From Niabella beijingensis (lineage in GTDB: Bacteria; Bacteroidota; Bacteroidia; Chitinophagales; Chitinophagaceae), in contig NZ_JAIQDI010000002.1 in assembly GCF_020034665.1 (NCBI RefSeq), positions 1,612,001 to 1,676,000 of the forward strand: a stretch of DNA of 64,000 nucleotides, written 5' to 3'. Positions within the stretch are counted from its first letter, which is position 1, and the number at the start of each line of letters is the position of its first letter. This document shows, piece by piece, positions 1 to 8,634 of this stretch. Below the pieces are notes generated by a model. It saw nothing but the letters and a program-made list of their open reading frames with translations, searched no databases and was not told the origin of the DNA. Both the position numbers and the translations under genes were made by a program.

Positions 1-214
1 CATGGGCCGGCTTAATCAATACCTTATGAATAAGACGGCGATTATTATCACGCACCGTGTCTTTTCCCTTCTTTCATTCGACCGTATCATTGTACTGGAT
101 GAAGGCAGGATCGCAGAACAGGGATCACACGATGAGCTGATGAAGATCCGCGACGGATTTTATGCCCGGCTGTATCACCGGCAGCAGATGGGGATGGATG
201 CCGGAACGCACTGA
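1..214 (+). CDS. ABC transporter ATP-binding/permease protein, C-terminal fragment
   Basis: Only the last 70 or so codons are inside the window; the gene starts upstream. The visible part is the end of an ABC nucleotide-binding domain. It has the H-loop histidine in IIITHR, then the strand and motif RIIVLDEGRIAEQGSHDEL typical of MsbA/LmrA-type half-transporters that fuse a membrane domain to the ATPase, and a short C-terminal helix. Such proteins export lipids or drugs across the inner membrane using ATP. The Walker A, signature and membrane segments cannot be seen, so the substrate is unknown. The first ATG at position 2 is an internal methionine, not the start. Confidence 0.85.
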   Translation, partial: MGRLNQYLMNKTAIIITHRVFSLLSFDRIIVLDEGRIAEQGSHDELMKIRDGFYARLYHRQQMGMDAGTH

Positions 215-321
215 TTCAGGCCTGTTTATGCGTTTTTACATAGTTGTTTTTTTGAATATAAAAATTGTTTGAAAAAAATTGGTAAAACTTCAATAAATTT
301 AATTTTTATTGAAAACATACA

Positions 322-329
322 TATATTTG
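322..329 (+). promoter_or_regulatory. Possible -7 promoter element for the PUR-like gene
   Basis: TATATTTG fits the Bacteroidota -7 consensus TAnnTTTG and lies 39 bases before the GTG start, in a very AT-rich spacer. No well-spaced -33 TTG is present (the nearest, at 309-311, is only 10 bases away), so the call is tentative. Confidence 0.35.
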
Positions 330-368
330 TTTGTATATTAATCTTTTTATTTACCAAAAAAGAAACAC

Positions 369-869
369 GTGGAGAACGAGCATAACGATCGAAAACTGGA
401 GAGCATTTACAGCAAAAGACTCCGTGCCGGAAAAAGAAGAACTTATTTTTTTGATGTAAGATCTACCAAAGGAAACGATTACTACCTGACGATTACTGAA
501 AGCCGGAAACGCTTTGATGACAATGGTTATGACCGACACAAGGTGTTCCTTTACAAAGAGGATTTCAACAAATTCCTGAAAGCACTGAATGAAGCCATCG
601 ATTATGTAAAAACAGAACTGATGCCCGACTTTAATTTTGATGCGTTCAATCACGAAGATTATGATGAGGAGGGTGCTCCCGCATATCAACATGGGGGCAA
701 CTCGGTCGCAAGCACCCAGGCCCCAACACCTCCAGCGCCAGAATCTGAACCCGAAGCACCAGCATCCCAGCCGGATGCTACGGAAGAAAAACAGGAAGAG
801 CCGCCTTCTTCAGATCAAAGCAGTAATACGGCTGCCTCCGGTGATCATGAAGAGGTTGAAAAATGGTAA
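369..869 (+). CDS. PUR-alpha-like (DUF3276) nucleic-acid-binding protein
   Basis: Small cytosolic protein of the DUF3276/PUR family, single-domain relatives of eukaryotic Pur-alpha that bind single-stranded DNA or RNA. Residues 1-90 hold the conserved core (KLESIYSKRLRAGKRRTYFF, then DYYLTITESRKRF and KVFLYKEDFNKF). Residues from about 100 to 166 form a low-complexity Pro/Ala/Glu/Ser tail rich in acidic residues, which is probably disordered. The start is GTG at 369: the family usually begins with MENEHNDRK-like residues and no ATG fits. It is followed by a strong terminator, so it appears to be monocistronic. The exact cellular role in bacteria is not established. Confidence 0.85.
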   Translation: MENEHNDRKLESIYSKRLRAGKRRTYFFDVRSTKGNDYYLTITESRKRFDDNGYDRHKVFLYKEDFNKFLKALNEAIDYVKTELMPDFNFDAFNHEDYDEEGAPAYQHGGNSVASTQAPTPPAPESEPEAPASQPDATEEKQEEPPSSDQSSNTAASGDHEEVEKW

Positions 870-889
870 ACGATCTTTTTATCTATAGC

Positions 890-920
890 AAAGCCGTCTG
901 TAAACAGGCGGCTTTTTTTT
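890..920 (+). terminator. Rho-independent terminator of the PUR-like gene
   Basis: AAAGCCGTCTG and CAGGCGGCTTT pair over 11 bases (one G-T wobble) around a TAAA loop and run into eight T residues. It starts about 20 bases after the stop codon. Confidence 0.9.
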
Positions 921-970
921 GCCTGCCTGCTGGCTGTGCGCTCCTGATCAGCGTTTTCACCAATGAGTGA

Positions 971-1037
971 ATTAAAGGACGGGACTGCTCACCAGTGTTT
1001 AACGCAGTGGTGATTGGTCCAAACAACGTCCTTTATC
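971..1037 (-). terminator. Weak stem-loop downstream of the TldE-like gene
   Basis: ATTAAAGGACG (971-981) and CGTCCTTTAT (1028-1037) are inverted and enclose a second imperfect hairpin CACCACTG/CACTGGTG. On the minus strand this follows directly on the stop codon of the TldE-like gene. No long T-run follows, so termination is only possible, not clear. Confidence 0.35.
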
Positions 1038-2703
1038 TTTTTCGTTTCTTTTTATTGTTCACCGTTACAGGTTTTTTGTCGAGCAATGGATTGCTGACAA
1101 GGATCGGTTTGGCTTTGACCACGCTGTTTTCCGCTTCCAGCTCCACTTCGCCAATGATCATCCCGCCGGGACAAAGTACCGAATACGCCGGTTGGTTCCA
1201 CAGGTGCATCTGATCAGAAGCCAGGATAAACCGGCGCAGGCTGCGCATATTAAGATTGGTAAATTTAAATCCGGTAAGCAATTCTTCTTTGAGCGTAGCG
1301 GTATCAATACGATACAGATAAGGTGCCTGCCCATAGCTTACGTTCACCCCGCGTACAATATAGGCATAGGGGAGGCCTTCTTCCCTGGCTGCTTTTACAA
1401 GCTCCTTCTTCATGTCTGTTGCAGGTGCTGTAGTATCTGCCGACAGTTTGAGCACTCCGGCGCTATAGCTCCGTTCTCCCCATGCAAATCCACCGGGTTC
1501 CCGGAATTTCTGCGTAGGTGTCCTGCCGTTGAGCAGCGTTTTTAGTACCCCGTTGCTGATAAGCACCAGGGAATCGCCCGGCACCACACCCTCATAGTCA
1601 ATATCAAAAGCACCGGTGGTCTGCCGGCCCCTGTATGTTTTAAGATGTGGCAGTGCTGTTAGGGTCAGGTTGGAAGCGATTAGTTTTTGCCCGAGCTTAT
1701 CTTCATAAAACGTGGTACTGTTATCAGGATAGAGGATCGATTTACGGCTGACCCCGAGATTATACCGGAAGAAACCAGCGATAAGATTGGCCACCGACTC
1801 GCCTTCAAATAAAACAGGACCGAGATAGGAGCCCTCAAATTTTGAAGCTTTATCCCGCTCTTTTATTTTTTTGATCATGTCCTCTGTTGCAGACGCAAGT
1901 GTGGTATAATCCGGAAGTTCGTTGATGTCGGTAACATAGTCGGTATAGGTTTCAAAGATAGTTGCTCCGTCGTCTCCCGGCATTGCCGCGGAAATGGTGA
2001 GGGTTATTTGCGAGACAGGTTTCCGTACGGTTGTACCTTCACTGGAAACAAGATATTCCTCGGCGGTATTCACGGCCAGGGCACAGGAAGAAGCGGTGAG
2101 CTGCGGATGCGCCACAAAGAGCGCTGATATCTTTTTCAGCAGCGGTGCCCATTGCGCTATGCTTTTATCGGAGACTACCGGGAGTGCGCCAAAATCTTTC
2201 ACCAGGGGTTTGATCCGCGAAAGGTCATCAAGATCCAGTTCTTTCTGATCGACTGTTACCCGTTTTAATGCGGCAGTGGCCGCATTGTATTGCTGGGCGG
2301 TCATTTTATAGACGCGGTCGGTCTCCAGCCAGAGCAGCCGCCGGTATTCATCATAATTGTCCTCATCGGGCAGCAGGATGAATGAGCCATCGCTGAAGAG
2401 GTAATCAAAGTTGCGGTGATAATCGCCCACCAGCAGTTTTACGGCAGCTGTTTTGGTTTGCGAAGGTGCCACAAATGGTGTGACGAGCTGTCCCCGTTCC
2501 GCACGCAGGGTTTGGGTAACGGTGTTCCGTAATTTATAACTGATCAGGAATGGTTTTCCCAGATCAGGAAGACGCAGCCGCGTGATATTACGGTTGAGCT
2601 CATCTGAAAGCACTTTTACATAAAAATTATCACGAAGCTCCTGCGCCTGTGCTGCAACAGCAAACGCAAAAAAAGCAATGTATAACAGGAATTTCTTTGA
2701 CAT
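1033..2703 (-). CDS. Exported TldE/PmbA-like protein (TldD family without metal motif)
   Basis: 556-residue protein with a clear N-terminal signal peptide (MSKKFLLYIAFFAFAVAAQA). The C-terminal half follows the TldD/PmbA fold: GPVLFEGESVANLIAGFF lies where the partner protein has its HExxxH helix, and the later blocks (FDIDYEGV, LVLISNGVLKTLLNGRTPT) match the partner's DDEGVPAQKVNVVENGILRSFLMTRTP. The zinc-binding HExxxH is absent, as in TldE/PmbA, so this is probably the non-catalytic half of a TldD/TldE heterodimer. Most known TldD/TldE proteins are cytosolic, so the signal peptide is noteworthy. The gene lies 31 bases behind tldD-like 2735-4414 and is very likely cotranscribed with it. Confidence 0.8.
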   Translation of the reverse strand: MSKKFLLYIAFFAFAVAAQAQELRDNFYVKVLSDELNRNITRLRLPDLGKPFLISYKLRNTVTQTLRAERGQLVTPFVAPSQTKTAAVKLLVGDYHRNFDYLFSDGSFILLPDEDNYDEYRRLLWLETDRVYKMTAQQYNAATAALKRVTVDQKELDLDDLSRIKPLVKDFGALPVVSDKSIAQWAPLLKKISALFVAHPQLTASSCALAVNTAEEYLVSSEGTTVRKPVSQITLTISAAMPGDDGATIFETYTDYVTDINELPDYTTLASATEDMIKKIKERDKASKFEGSYLGPVLFEGESVANLIAGFFRYNLGVSRKSILYPDNSTTFYEDKLGQKLIASNLTLTALPHLKTYRGRQTTGAFDIDYEGVVPGDSLVLISNGVLKTLLNGRTPTQKFREPGGFAWGERSYSAGVLKLSADTTAPATDMKKELVKAAREEGLPYAYIVRGVNVSYGQAPYLYRIDTATLKEELLTGFKFTNLNMRSLRRFILASDQMHLWNQPAYSVLCPGGMIIGEVELEAENSVVKAKPILVSNPLLDKKPVTVNNKKKRKR

Positions 2704-2734
2704 CTTTTGATTTTATAACTCGTTGCCGGATGAT

Positions 2735-4414
2735 TTAATGCGCTTCTTTATCCTGGTCGGGCCGGGGCAGCACCGGCAGGCGTTCGTTCGATTTGCTTTT
2801 TTTCTGTGTTTCGATCAGATCGACAAAAATGGCAGGGGAGGAAGCGGAAACCGGTACCCATCCGGACGCAGAACCGCACATGCCATTAAAGGTTTCAACC
2901 CGGTCGTCGGCAGCGATGATCCGGCGGAACATGGACAAGGGAGTACCGATCAGGTCAACGCCCCGCACCACCTGATTAGGACGGCCATCAACAAATATTT
3001 TATACACCTCAATGGGCATTACATTAAAGGCATTGGGTGTTGTTCTTCCGATACTGGTAAAACCGCCCTGTACATCTTCAAAATAGTACCCGTATTCGTG
3101 CCCCTGTTTTTTTGCCTCATTCCGTAACAGGTCTTTTAACTCCGCTGCTGTTTTTGATTCAGATGCTTTTACGACCAGGTTGCTTTGCCGGCTCTCCGGA
3201 ATGCCGCCGGGCGCCGTCCGGGCATGGCCATTGGATCCGCTGGAACCGTTGATAGGTGTTCGTGTCATTAAAAAACTGCGGAGGATCCCGTTCTCCACTA
3301 CATTTACTTTTTGTGCGGGTACTCCCTCGTCATCATAACGGTAAAAGCCATCGACTTCTGTAGCCCCGAGTTTTTTTATGGTAGGGTCCAGCGCAATGCT
3401 GAGGAAGGTGGGCAATACTGCACTGCCAATCCTGTTTTTAAAAGTATGCCCGTCAAAATCGCTTTTCATCCGTTTCCCCTCCAGGCGATGCCCAAAGATC
3501 TCATGGAAGAATACGCCGGATGCCCTGCCGGATAATATGGCCGGTCCTACAAAAGGGTCGGCAACCGGAGCTGTTTTCAGCTCGGTCAGTTTTACACTCA
3601 TCGCTTTAATGTCTTCCAATACACTGTCCTTACCGGGAAGTGCGCCGGGTTCATATGCATAATACATCCTGAACAAGGGCAGTTCCATTCCGTCGGAGGC
3701 CTTTGTTTGGCCATACACCGATTGCCAGGTGCTGGTGCTGTTCTCCGTAATGGCCGAACCATCGGTATCCACAAAATATTTCCGGACGATCTTAAATTCC
3801 ACAGTGGCGATGCCGGTCAGCAGATCGGGGTTTGATTTCAGAAGCCCTGAATAAGCAACAAGGTTACGGGTGAGCGTGGTGATATCCGGTCGCAGTGAAG
3901 CATATTGCAGCGGAGGGTCGTGGTACACCACTTTGGGTGCAGCGGAAAAGTCTGCAGCTGTATCTTCTTCAGCCACTTTTACTTTTTTATTGGTAAGTAC
4001 CTGCTCATAGGCCTGTACCGCATTTTTATAGGCATTGTCGGTGCTTTTCCACACGGCAAGTGTGATAATGTCTTCATCATCCACCGCAGGAATACTTGCC
4101 GGGTACTGTCCGAACCCCGCGTTATGGGTGTTGTCCATCTGGTAGCTGCCCAGCCGGATGGAGGGCGAAAAAACGCGGTAGCGCGAAGAGTCGATCCCGG
4201 TGACGGCACCAAAGGAAGTGCGGATATTATACGTAGTAATATCATCCACCCGGTAGCTCATATAATAAAGCCGCTCATCTGCAGCTTTCAACTGCCGGTA
4301 TTCCCGGTCCAGCTCTTTGGAAAGGGCGGTCATCAACAGGTCCTGGCCGAACAGGCTCCGGGCACAGCATAACAGGCCCAAAACAGCACATCCGGACCAT
4401 AGCTTAAAGATCAT
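2735..4414 (-). CDS. Exported TldD-like metalloprotease
   Basis: 559-residue member of the TldD/PmbA (peptidase U62) family. The N-terminus is a signal peptide (MIFKLWSGCAVLGLLCC... ending near SLFGQ), placing it in the periplasm or on the cell surface. The catalytic motif is visible at about residues 303-310 in GVFFHEIFGHRLEGKR, i.e. HExxxH. Further family blocks are DDEGVPAQKV and MTRTPINGSSGSNGHAR. TldD/TldE pairs cleave unfolded peptides and process some ribosomally made peptides. The adjacent 1033-2703 gene supplies the second, metal-free subunit. A small secreted protein gene lies 136 bases upstream on the same strand with no clear terminator between. Substrate unknown. Confidence 0.87.
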   Translation of the reverse strand: MIFKLWSGCAVLGLLCCARSLFGQDLLMTALSKELDREYRQLKAADERLYYMSYRVDDITTYNIRTSFGAVTGIDSSRYRVFSPSIRLGSYQMDNTHNAGFGQYPASIPAVDDEDIITLAVWKSTDNAYKNAVQAYEQVLTNKKVKVAEEDTAADFSAAPKVVYHDPPLQYASLRPDITTLTRNLVAYSGLLKSNPDLLTGIATVEFKIVRKYFVDTDGSAITENSTSTWQSVYGQTKASDGMELPLFRMYYAYEPGALPGKDSVLEDIKAMSVKLTELKTAPVADPFVGPAILSGRASGVFFHEIFGHRLEGKRMKSDFDGHTFKNRIGSAVLPTFLSIALDPTIKKLGATEVDGFYRYDDEGVPAQKVNVVENGILRSFLMTRTPINGSSGSNGHARTAPGGIPESRQSNLVVKASESKTAAELKDLLRNEAKKQGHEYGYYFEDVQGGFTSIGRTTPNAFNVMPIEVYKIFVDGRPNQVVRGVDLIGTPLSMFRRIIAADDRVETFNGMCGSASGWVPVSASSPAIFVDLIETQKKSKSNERLPVLPRPDQDKEAH

Positions 4415-4550
4415 ATAAAGGATTTATAATTGATTTTGGTTACTATCCGTCCCGGAAGATACAGGTTTTATAATTCATTCAGTAACAGATGCTGTTAAAG
4501 GCAGCCTATTTTTTTACTCAGAATAGACCGTAGCTGTCAGCATTCCGTAA

Positions 4551-4973
4551 TCAGCGAAGAGCCCTGAAAGTCCGGGCAGATTGCTGGACGTTTTTGCTGT
4601 TGTATTTTGGAGGGGGTGATAGCCGCGGCAGTTTCTGAAGATCATGCCTGTCTTCTGTACGGGGGGATGATTTGAGATCTTGTGTGGGTTTTTTCCAGAG
4701 ATTGGGCATCCGGTCGCGCGGTGTTTGCGGGCGGGTTGCATTGGGTATTGCGCCTCCGGCTCCGGAGGGCAGCAGGACCGGCATATTATCCTGCCGGGCA
4801 CGAGCTATATAAAATTTGTCGTTAAGTTTTTTAATGGATGAAGTATCAACAACATCTGAGTTTGGATATGAATATAAATAAAGGGTGGGAGTGATAAGGG
4901 TAGGAGCAGTATTCTGTGCCAGGGCTGTATTGCTTACCGACCCGAGGATCAGGAAGAGGAAAAGAGATTTCAT
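4551..4973 (-). CDS. Small secreted proline-rich protein of unknown function
   Basis: 140 residues, not recognised as a known family. It begins with a good signal peptide (MKSLFLFLILGSVSNTALAQ); the mature part is about 120 residues, rich in Pro, Arg, Lys and Asn, with no cysteine and no membrane segment. The C-terminal third (LSPPPKYNSKNVQQSARTF) is low in order. It starts about 40 bases after the etfA terminator and precedes the exported TldD/TldE pair on the same strand, so it may be cotranscribed with them. Whether it is their substrate is speculation. An overlapping frame on the same strand (4514-4801) has no signal peptide and was not preferred. Confidence 0.6.
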   Translation of the reverse strand: MKSLFLFLILGSVSNTALAQNTAPTLITPTLYLYSYPNSDVVDTSSIKKLNDKFYIARARQDNMPVLLPSGAGGAIPNATRPQTPRDRMPNLWKKPTQDLKSSPRTEDRHDLQKLPRLSPPPKYNSKNVQQSARTFRALR

Positions 4974-5013
4974 ATGCTTTTTCTGCAGGATGCAGTGATC
5001 CCGGAGATTGCAT

Positions 5014-5041
5014 AAAAAAAGCCGGGGTTTTTTCCCGGCTT
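5014..5041 (-). terminator. Terminator of the etfBA operon
   Basis: On the minus strand AGCCGGG and CCCGGCT pair around an A-rich loop and are followed by a run of seven T. It begins seven bases after the etfA stop codon. Confidence 0.9.
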
Positions 5042-5047
5042 CGTTTA

Positions 5048-6010
5048 TCAGCTTTTAAACTGTTTTATCGCTTCTGTCAGCTTGGGTACCACTTCAAACA
5101 GGTCACCCACAATACCGTAGTCTGCTGCTTTGAAGAACGGCGCTTCCGGATCTTTATTGATCACAACGATCACCTTGCTGCGGTTCACGCCAGCCAGGTG
5201 CTGGATGGCGCCGGAAATACCAACGGCCACGTACAGGTTGGGAGCAATGGCGCCGCCTGTTTGTCCCACATGCTCGTTGTGCGGGCGCCAGTGCGCATCC
5301 GCCACAGGACGGCTGCAGGCAAGGGCGGCGTTCAATGCCGCTGCAAGGTCTTCCAGTATGCCCCAGTTCTCCGGCCCCTTCATGCCACGGCCGCCACTCA
5401 CCACGCGCTCCGCTTCGGCCAGGGGTACATCGGCGGTCTGCCGGTTTACACTTACCACCTTTACTTTAGGAGCGCTAACGGATACCTCGGCGGGCACCAC
5501 ATTGGCAGCCCCTTCACCTGGCTCGACCGGGAAGGCATTTGGATTTAATGTTATGATCTTCACCGGAGTGTTGATCTTTATATTGGCAAATGCTTTACCC
5601 GAAAAAACCGATTTTTTCACTGTAAATCCTGCACCGGCTTCGGGCAGGGCCACCGCACCGGATACCAACCCGGCCTTTAAGCGGGCCGACAACCGGGGCG
5701 CCAGTGCTTTTCCATCGGTATTATTGGAGAATACCAGGACCGTGGCACCGGTTTTTTCAGCCACCTGCGCAATGGCACTGCTGTATGCCTGGGCATCAAA
5801 GTGCTTTAAGGCTTCCTGCTGTACCTGGTGAATGGTTGTAACACCATACTTGCCTAATGCGGCAAGGTCTTCCGTTACGGGAGCAAGCACCACCCCTTCG
5901 GCAGGTACGCTCAGCTGCTGCGCCAGTTTAGATCCGTAAGTCAGCGCCTCAAGCGAAGTCTTTTTGACGGTACCTTCCTCATTGATATCGATGAATATTA
6001 AAACAGACAT
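5048..6010 (-). CDS. etfA: Electron transfer flavoprotein subunit alpha
   Basis: 320-residue ETF alpha subunit (FixB family), close to the usual length. With EtfB it forms a soluble heterodimer carrying FAD that passes electrons from acyl-CoA and other flavin dehydrogenases to the quinone pool. The N-terminal half is the Rossmann-like ETF domain. The C-terminal FAD-binding domain (about residues 205-315) shows VVSGGRGMKGPENW, HVGQTGGAIAPNLYVAVGISGAIQHLAG and VVINKDPEAPFFKAADYGIVGD, the signature blocks of the family. The gene lies 76 bases downstream of etfB in the same direction and ends at a strong terminator. Confidence 0.96.
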   Translation of the reverse strand: MSVLIFIDINEEGTVKKTSLEALTYGSKLAQQLSVPAEGVVLAPVTEDLAALGKYGVTTIHQVQQEALKHFDAQAYSSAIAQVAEKTGATVLVFSNNTDGKALAPRLSARLKAGLVSGAVALPEAGAGFTVKKSVFSGKAFANIKINTPVKIITLNPNAFPVEPGEGAANVVPAEVSVSAPKVKVVSVNRQTADVPLAEAERVVSGGRGMKGPENWGILEDLAAALNAALACSRPVADAHWRPHNEHVGQTGGAIAPNLYVAVGISGAIQHLAGVNRSKVIVVINKDPEAPFFKAADYGIVGDLFEVVPKLTEAIKQFKS

Positions 6011-6086
6011 TTATAAAATTTGAAGTTTAATGTTTGAGGTCTGAAACAGGTATTCAGACCAGGATATGTTGTTAACAAAACCGGAT

Positions 6087-6830
6087 TCAGATCACTTTTG
6101 CTTCTTCGTGCAACAGGCGTACCAGTTCCTGTACATTATCCGGTTCCACCAGTTTCACACCCGCTTTTGCAGGGGGCAGGGCAAAGGTTTCAATTTCTGT
6201 CAGGGCATCGGCAGCTACCGGCTCCACTACTTTCAGCGGCTTGGTACGGGCGGCCATGATCCCTCTCATATTTGGGATACGTTGCTCGGCCATTCCTTTA
6301 TTGCAGCTTACAACAACGGGAAGCTGCACTTCACAGATCTCTTCGCCGCCTTCGATCTCGCGGGTTACGGTTGCTGTGGTGCCATTCAGTTCAAATTTTG
6401 TAGCCAGGGAAATATAGGGCAGGTCGAGCAGTTCTGCTACCATTCCGCCCACAGAGCTGCCGTTATAATCGATGGTCTCTTTTCCTAAAAAGATCAGGTC
6501 GTAGCCATTCTCTTTTGCCACATGGGCGATCTGTGAAGCGATCCCGAAACTGTCGAGGTTTTCGGCATTTACCCGGATGGCTTCGTCGCCTCCCAGGGCC
6601 AGCGCCTTACGGATGATTGCGTCCGATTCTGCCCCGCCTACATTAACAAGATGTATAACGGCGGAAGCATCGGCTTCCTTCAGCTCAATAGCTCTTACCA
6701 GTGCGTAATATTCATCATTCGGATTGATGATCCATTGTACACCGGCCGTATCAAATTTCGTATTATTATCCGTGAAAGCTATTTTTGCCGTGGTATCAGG
6801 CGTTTTACTAATACAAACTAATATCTTCAT
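6087..6830 (-). CDS. etfB: Electron transfer flavoprotein subunit beta
   Basis: 247-residue ETF beta subunit (FixA family), partner of EtfA and binder of AMP in the heterodimer. Visible blocks are MKILVCISKTPDTTAKIAF at the N-terminus, WIINPNDEYYALVRAIEL, the ETF signature region DLIFLGKETIDYNGSSVGGMVAELL and PVVVSCNKGMAEQRIPNMRGIMAARTKPL. The frame is open 39 bases further upstream, but the family starts at MKILV, and a -7 box at 6875-6882 puts transcription start close to the upstream ATG. The start at 6830 was therefore chosen. First gene of etfBA. Confidence 0.95.
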   Translation of the reverse strand: MKILVCISKTPDTTAKIAFTDNNTKFDTAGVQWIINPNDEYYALVRAIELKEADASAVIHLVNVGGAESDAIIRKALALGGDEAIRVNAENLDSFGIASQIAHVAKENGYDLIFLGKETIDYNGSSVGGMVAELLDLPYISLATKFELNGTTATVTREIEGGEEICEVQLPVVVSCNKGMAEQRIPNMRGIMAARTKPLKVVEPVAADALTEIETFALPPAKAGVKLVEPDNVQELVRLLHEEAKVI

Positions 6831-6874
6831 AAAGGATTGACTTTTATGTATTGAAAGTTGTTTATGCAACCAAA

Positions 6875-6882
6875 CAAAGATA
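6875..6882 (-). promoter_or_regulatory. -7 promoter element of etfBA
   Basis: Read on the minus strand this is TATCTTTG, a full match to TAnnTTTG. It lies 44 bases before the etfB start at 6830. A recognisable -33 element was not found at the usual distance. Confidence 0.5.
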
Positions 6883-6930
6883 ACAGTTGTAAGGTAATAA
6901 TGTATACGATATCGGGAAAAAAATTCAAAA

Positions 6931-7242
6931 ATGAGCCGGATTGAAAAATTGGAAGCGTTGTTGCAGGAGAACGGATCAGATGCATTTCTGAATCATGCAT
7001 TGGGACTGGAATATGTAAAGGCCGGCAATGATGCAAAGGCAGAAGGGATCTTTAAGCAACTTCTGGCGGATAATCCGGATTATGTAGGCAGTTACTACCA
7101 CCTGGGAAAGTTGCTGGAGCGGAATGGGGCGGAACAGGGGGCTATTGCCGTTTACAAAAAGGGAATGGAAATTGCGTTGAAACTGGGAGAGCAGCATGCG
7201 TATAATGAATTGAGGGCTGCATGTGAATACCTGGAATTTTAA
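6931..7242 (+). CDS. Small TPR-repeat protein
   Basis: 103-residue, soluble, all-helical protein made of tetratricopeptide repeats. Residues 18-51 (AFLNHALGLEYVKAGNDAKAEGIFKQLLADNPDY) and 52-85 (VGSYYHLGKLLERNGAEQGAIAVYKKGMEIALKL) each fit a TPR. Such modules mediate protein-protein contacts; no catalytic motif is visible and the partner is unknown. It is the first gene of a plus-strand run with tilS (nine bases later), mltG and the BrkB-like gene, and diverges from etfB. Confidence 0.8.
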   Translation: MSRIEKLEALLQENGSDAFLNHALGLEYVKAGNDAKAEGIFKQLLADNPDYVGSYYHLGKLLERNGAEQGAIAVYKKGMEIALKLGEQHAYNELRAACEYLEF

Positions 7243-7251
7243 TTATAAGGA

Positions 7252-8577
7252 ATGGAGCTGTTAACCCGTTTTATCCGGCACGTTTATGAACATCATCTTT
7301 TTACAAAGAATGACCGGCTGCTGCTGGCCGTAAGCGGAGGTGTGGATTCTGTGGTACTTGGACAGCTTTGTAAGCTCGCTGGTTTTGATTTTGGCGTTGC
7401 GCACTGTAATTTTCAGCTGCGGGGTACAGAAAGCGATACGGACGAGCTTTTTGTGAAAAAGCTTGCAGAAAAATGGGAGGTGCCCTTTTTTACCATCCGG
7501 TTCAATACACGGGAATTTGCCGCTGCCAATAAATTGTCCATACAGGAAGCCGCCCGGGAACTGCGGTACGAGTGGTTTACCGAGATCCGGAAAAAAGAAC
7601 TTTTTGATTATGTACTTACGGCGCATCATGCCAATGATAATATTGAAACGGTTCTGATGAGCTTTTTTCGTGGCACAGGTATCAACGGGCTTACAGGCAT
7701 CAAAGAAACAAACGACCTGCTTGTACGGCCGTTGCTGTTTGCAAAAAGGACCGAGCTGGAGGCATTCCTGGAAGCGCAGTCCCTGCATTTTGTACAGGAT
7801 GCTTCAAATCTGAAGGATGATTACACAAGAAATTATATAAGGAACAAATTGCTGCCTCAACTGGCTGCAATTTATCCGGAAGTGGAACAGAACCTGATGA
7901 ATAATATTCACCGGTTCAGGGAAGTGCAGGCGCTTTACCGGCAATCCGTGGAGCATGCCAGGAAAAAGCTCCTGGTGACTTCGGGTGCAGAAGTGCAGCT
8001 ACCCGTGCTGCTGTTGCTGAAGACCGCCGCTCCGCAAACCCTGTTGCTGGAGATCATCAAAGAATATGGTTTCAGCGCGGGACAGCTTCCGGAGGTTTTT
8101 GCGCTTACGGAATCGGAGCCCGGCCGCTATATCGCCTCCGGTACCCATCGTGTGATCCGCGACCGGAAACACCTGGTGATCGCCCCGCTGCCGCCGGCTG
8201 TTCAGTCGAGACTGATTATTGAAGGCCCCGGAAAATTCTTCTTCAGTGAAGGAAGAATGGAATTACGCAAAAGAAAATATGAGGGCGCTATTCCGGAAGA
8301 TCCCGGTATCGCCTGGCTGGATGCCGCTGCCATACAGTTTCCCCTGATCCTGCGGCCCTGGCGTACCGGGGATTATTTTTATCCGCTGGGGATGACGAAG
8401 AAAAAGAAAGTAGCGCGTTTCCTGATCGATCAGAAGCTGAGCGCTACCCAAAAAGAAAAAGTGTGGGTGCTTGAAATGCAGCAGAAGCTGCCGTGGATCG
8501 TCAACCACCGTATCGATAACCGCTTCCGGGTAACCACCGGAACAAAAGAAATTGTTGAAATAAAGTACCTCCGGTAA
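7252..8577 (+). CDS. tilS: tRNA(Ile)-lysidine synthase
   Basis: 441-residue cytosolic enzyme that uses ATP and lysine to convert C34 of the CAU anticodon of tRNA-Ile2 into lysidine, so that it reads AUA and is charged with isoleucine. The PP-loop ATP motif SGGVDS is at residues 28-33. The N-terminal ATPase domain continues with VLTAHHANDNIETVLMSFFRGTG and the tRNA-binding stretch DDYTRNYIRNKLLPQL. The C-terminal TilS domain follows (RPWRTGDYFYPLGMTKKKKVARFLID). Length and domain order are normal. An essential gene, in a run with the TPR gene and mltG. Confidence 0.96.
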   Translation: MELLTRFIRHVYEHHLFTKNDRLLLAVSGGVDSVVLGQLCKLAGFDFGVAHCNFQLRGTESDTDELFVKKLAEKWEVPFFTIRFNTREFAAANKLSIQEAARELRYEWFTEIRKKELFDYVLTAHHANDNIETVLMSFFRGTGINGLTGIKETNDLLVRPLLFAKRTELEAFLEAQSLHFVQDASNLKDDYTRNYIRNKLLPQLAAIYPEVEQNLMNNIHRFREVQALYRQSVEHARKKLLVTSGAEVQLPVLLLLKTAAPQTLLLEIIKEYGFSAGQLPEVFALTESEPGRYIASGTHRVIRDRKHLVIAPLPPAVQSRLIIEGPGKFFFSEGRMELRKRKYEGAIPEDPGIAWLDAAAIQFPLILRPWRTGDYFYPLGMTKKKKVARFLIDQKLSATQKEKVWVLEMQQKLPWIVNHRIDNRFRVTTGTKEIVEIKYLR

Positions 8578-8634
8578 ACGGAGTATACCTGATAAACACC
8601 GGGTGTTAACGACCGGTAAAAAGACTGAATTAAA

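Noticed and set aside
4916..5548. 210-codon plus-strand frame over etfA
   Set aside because: Antisense to etfA and across the etfA terminator; no domain.
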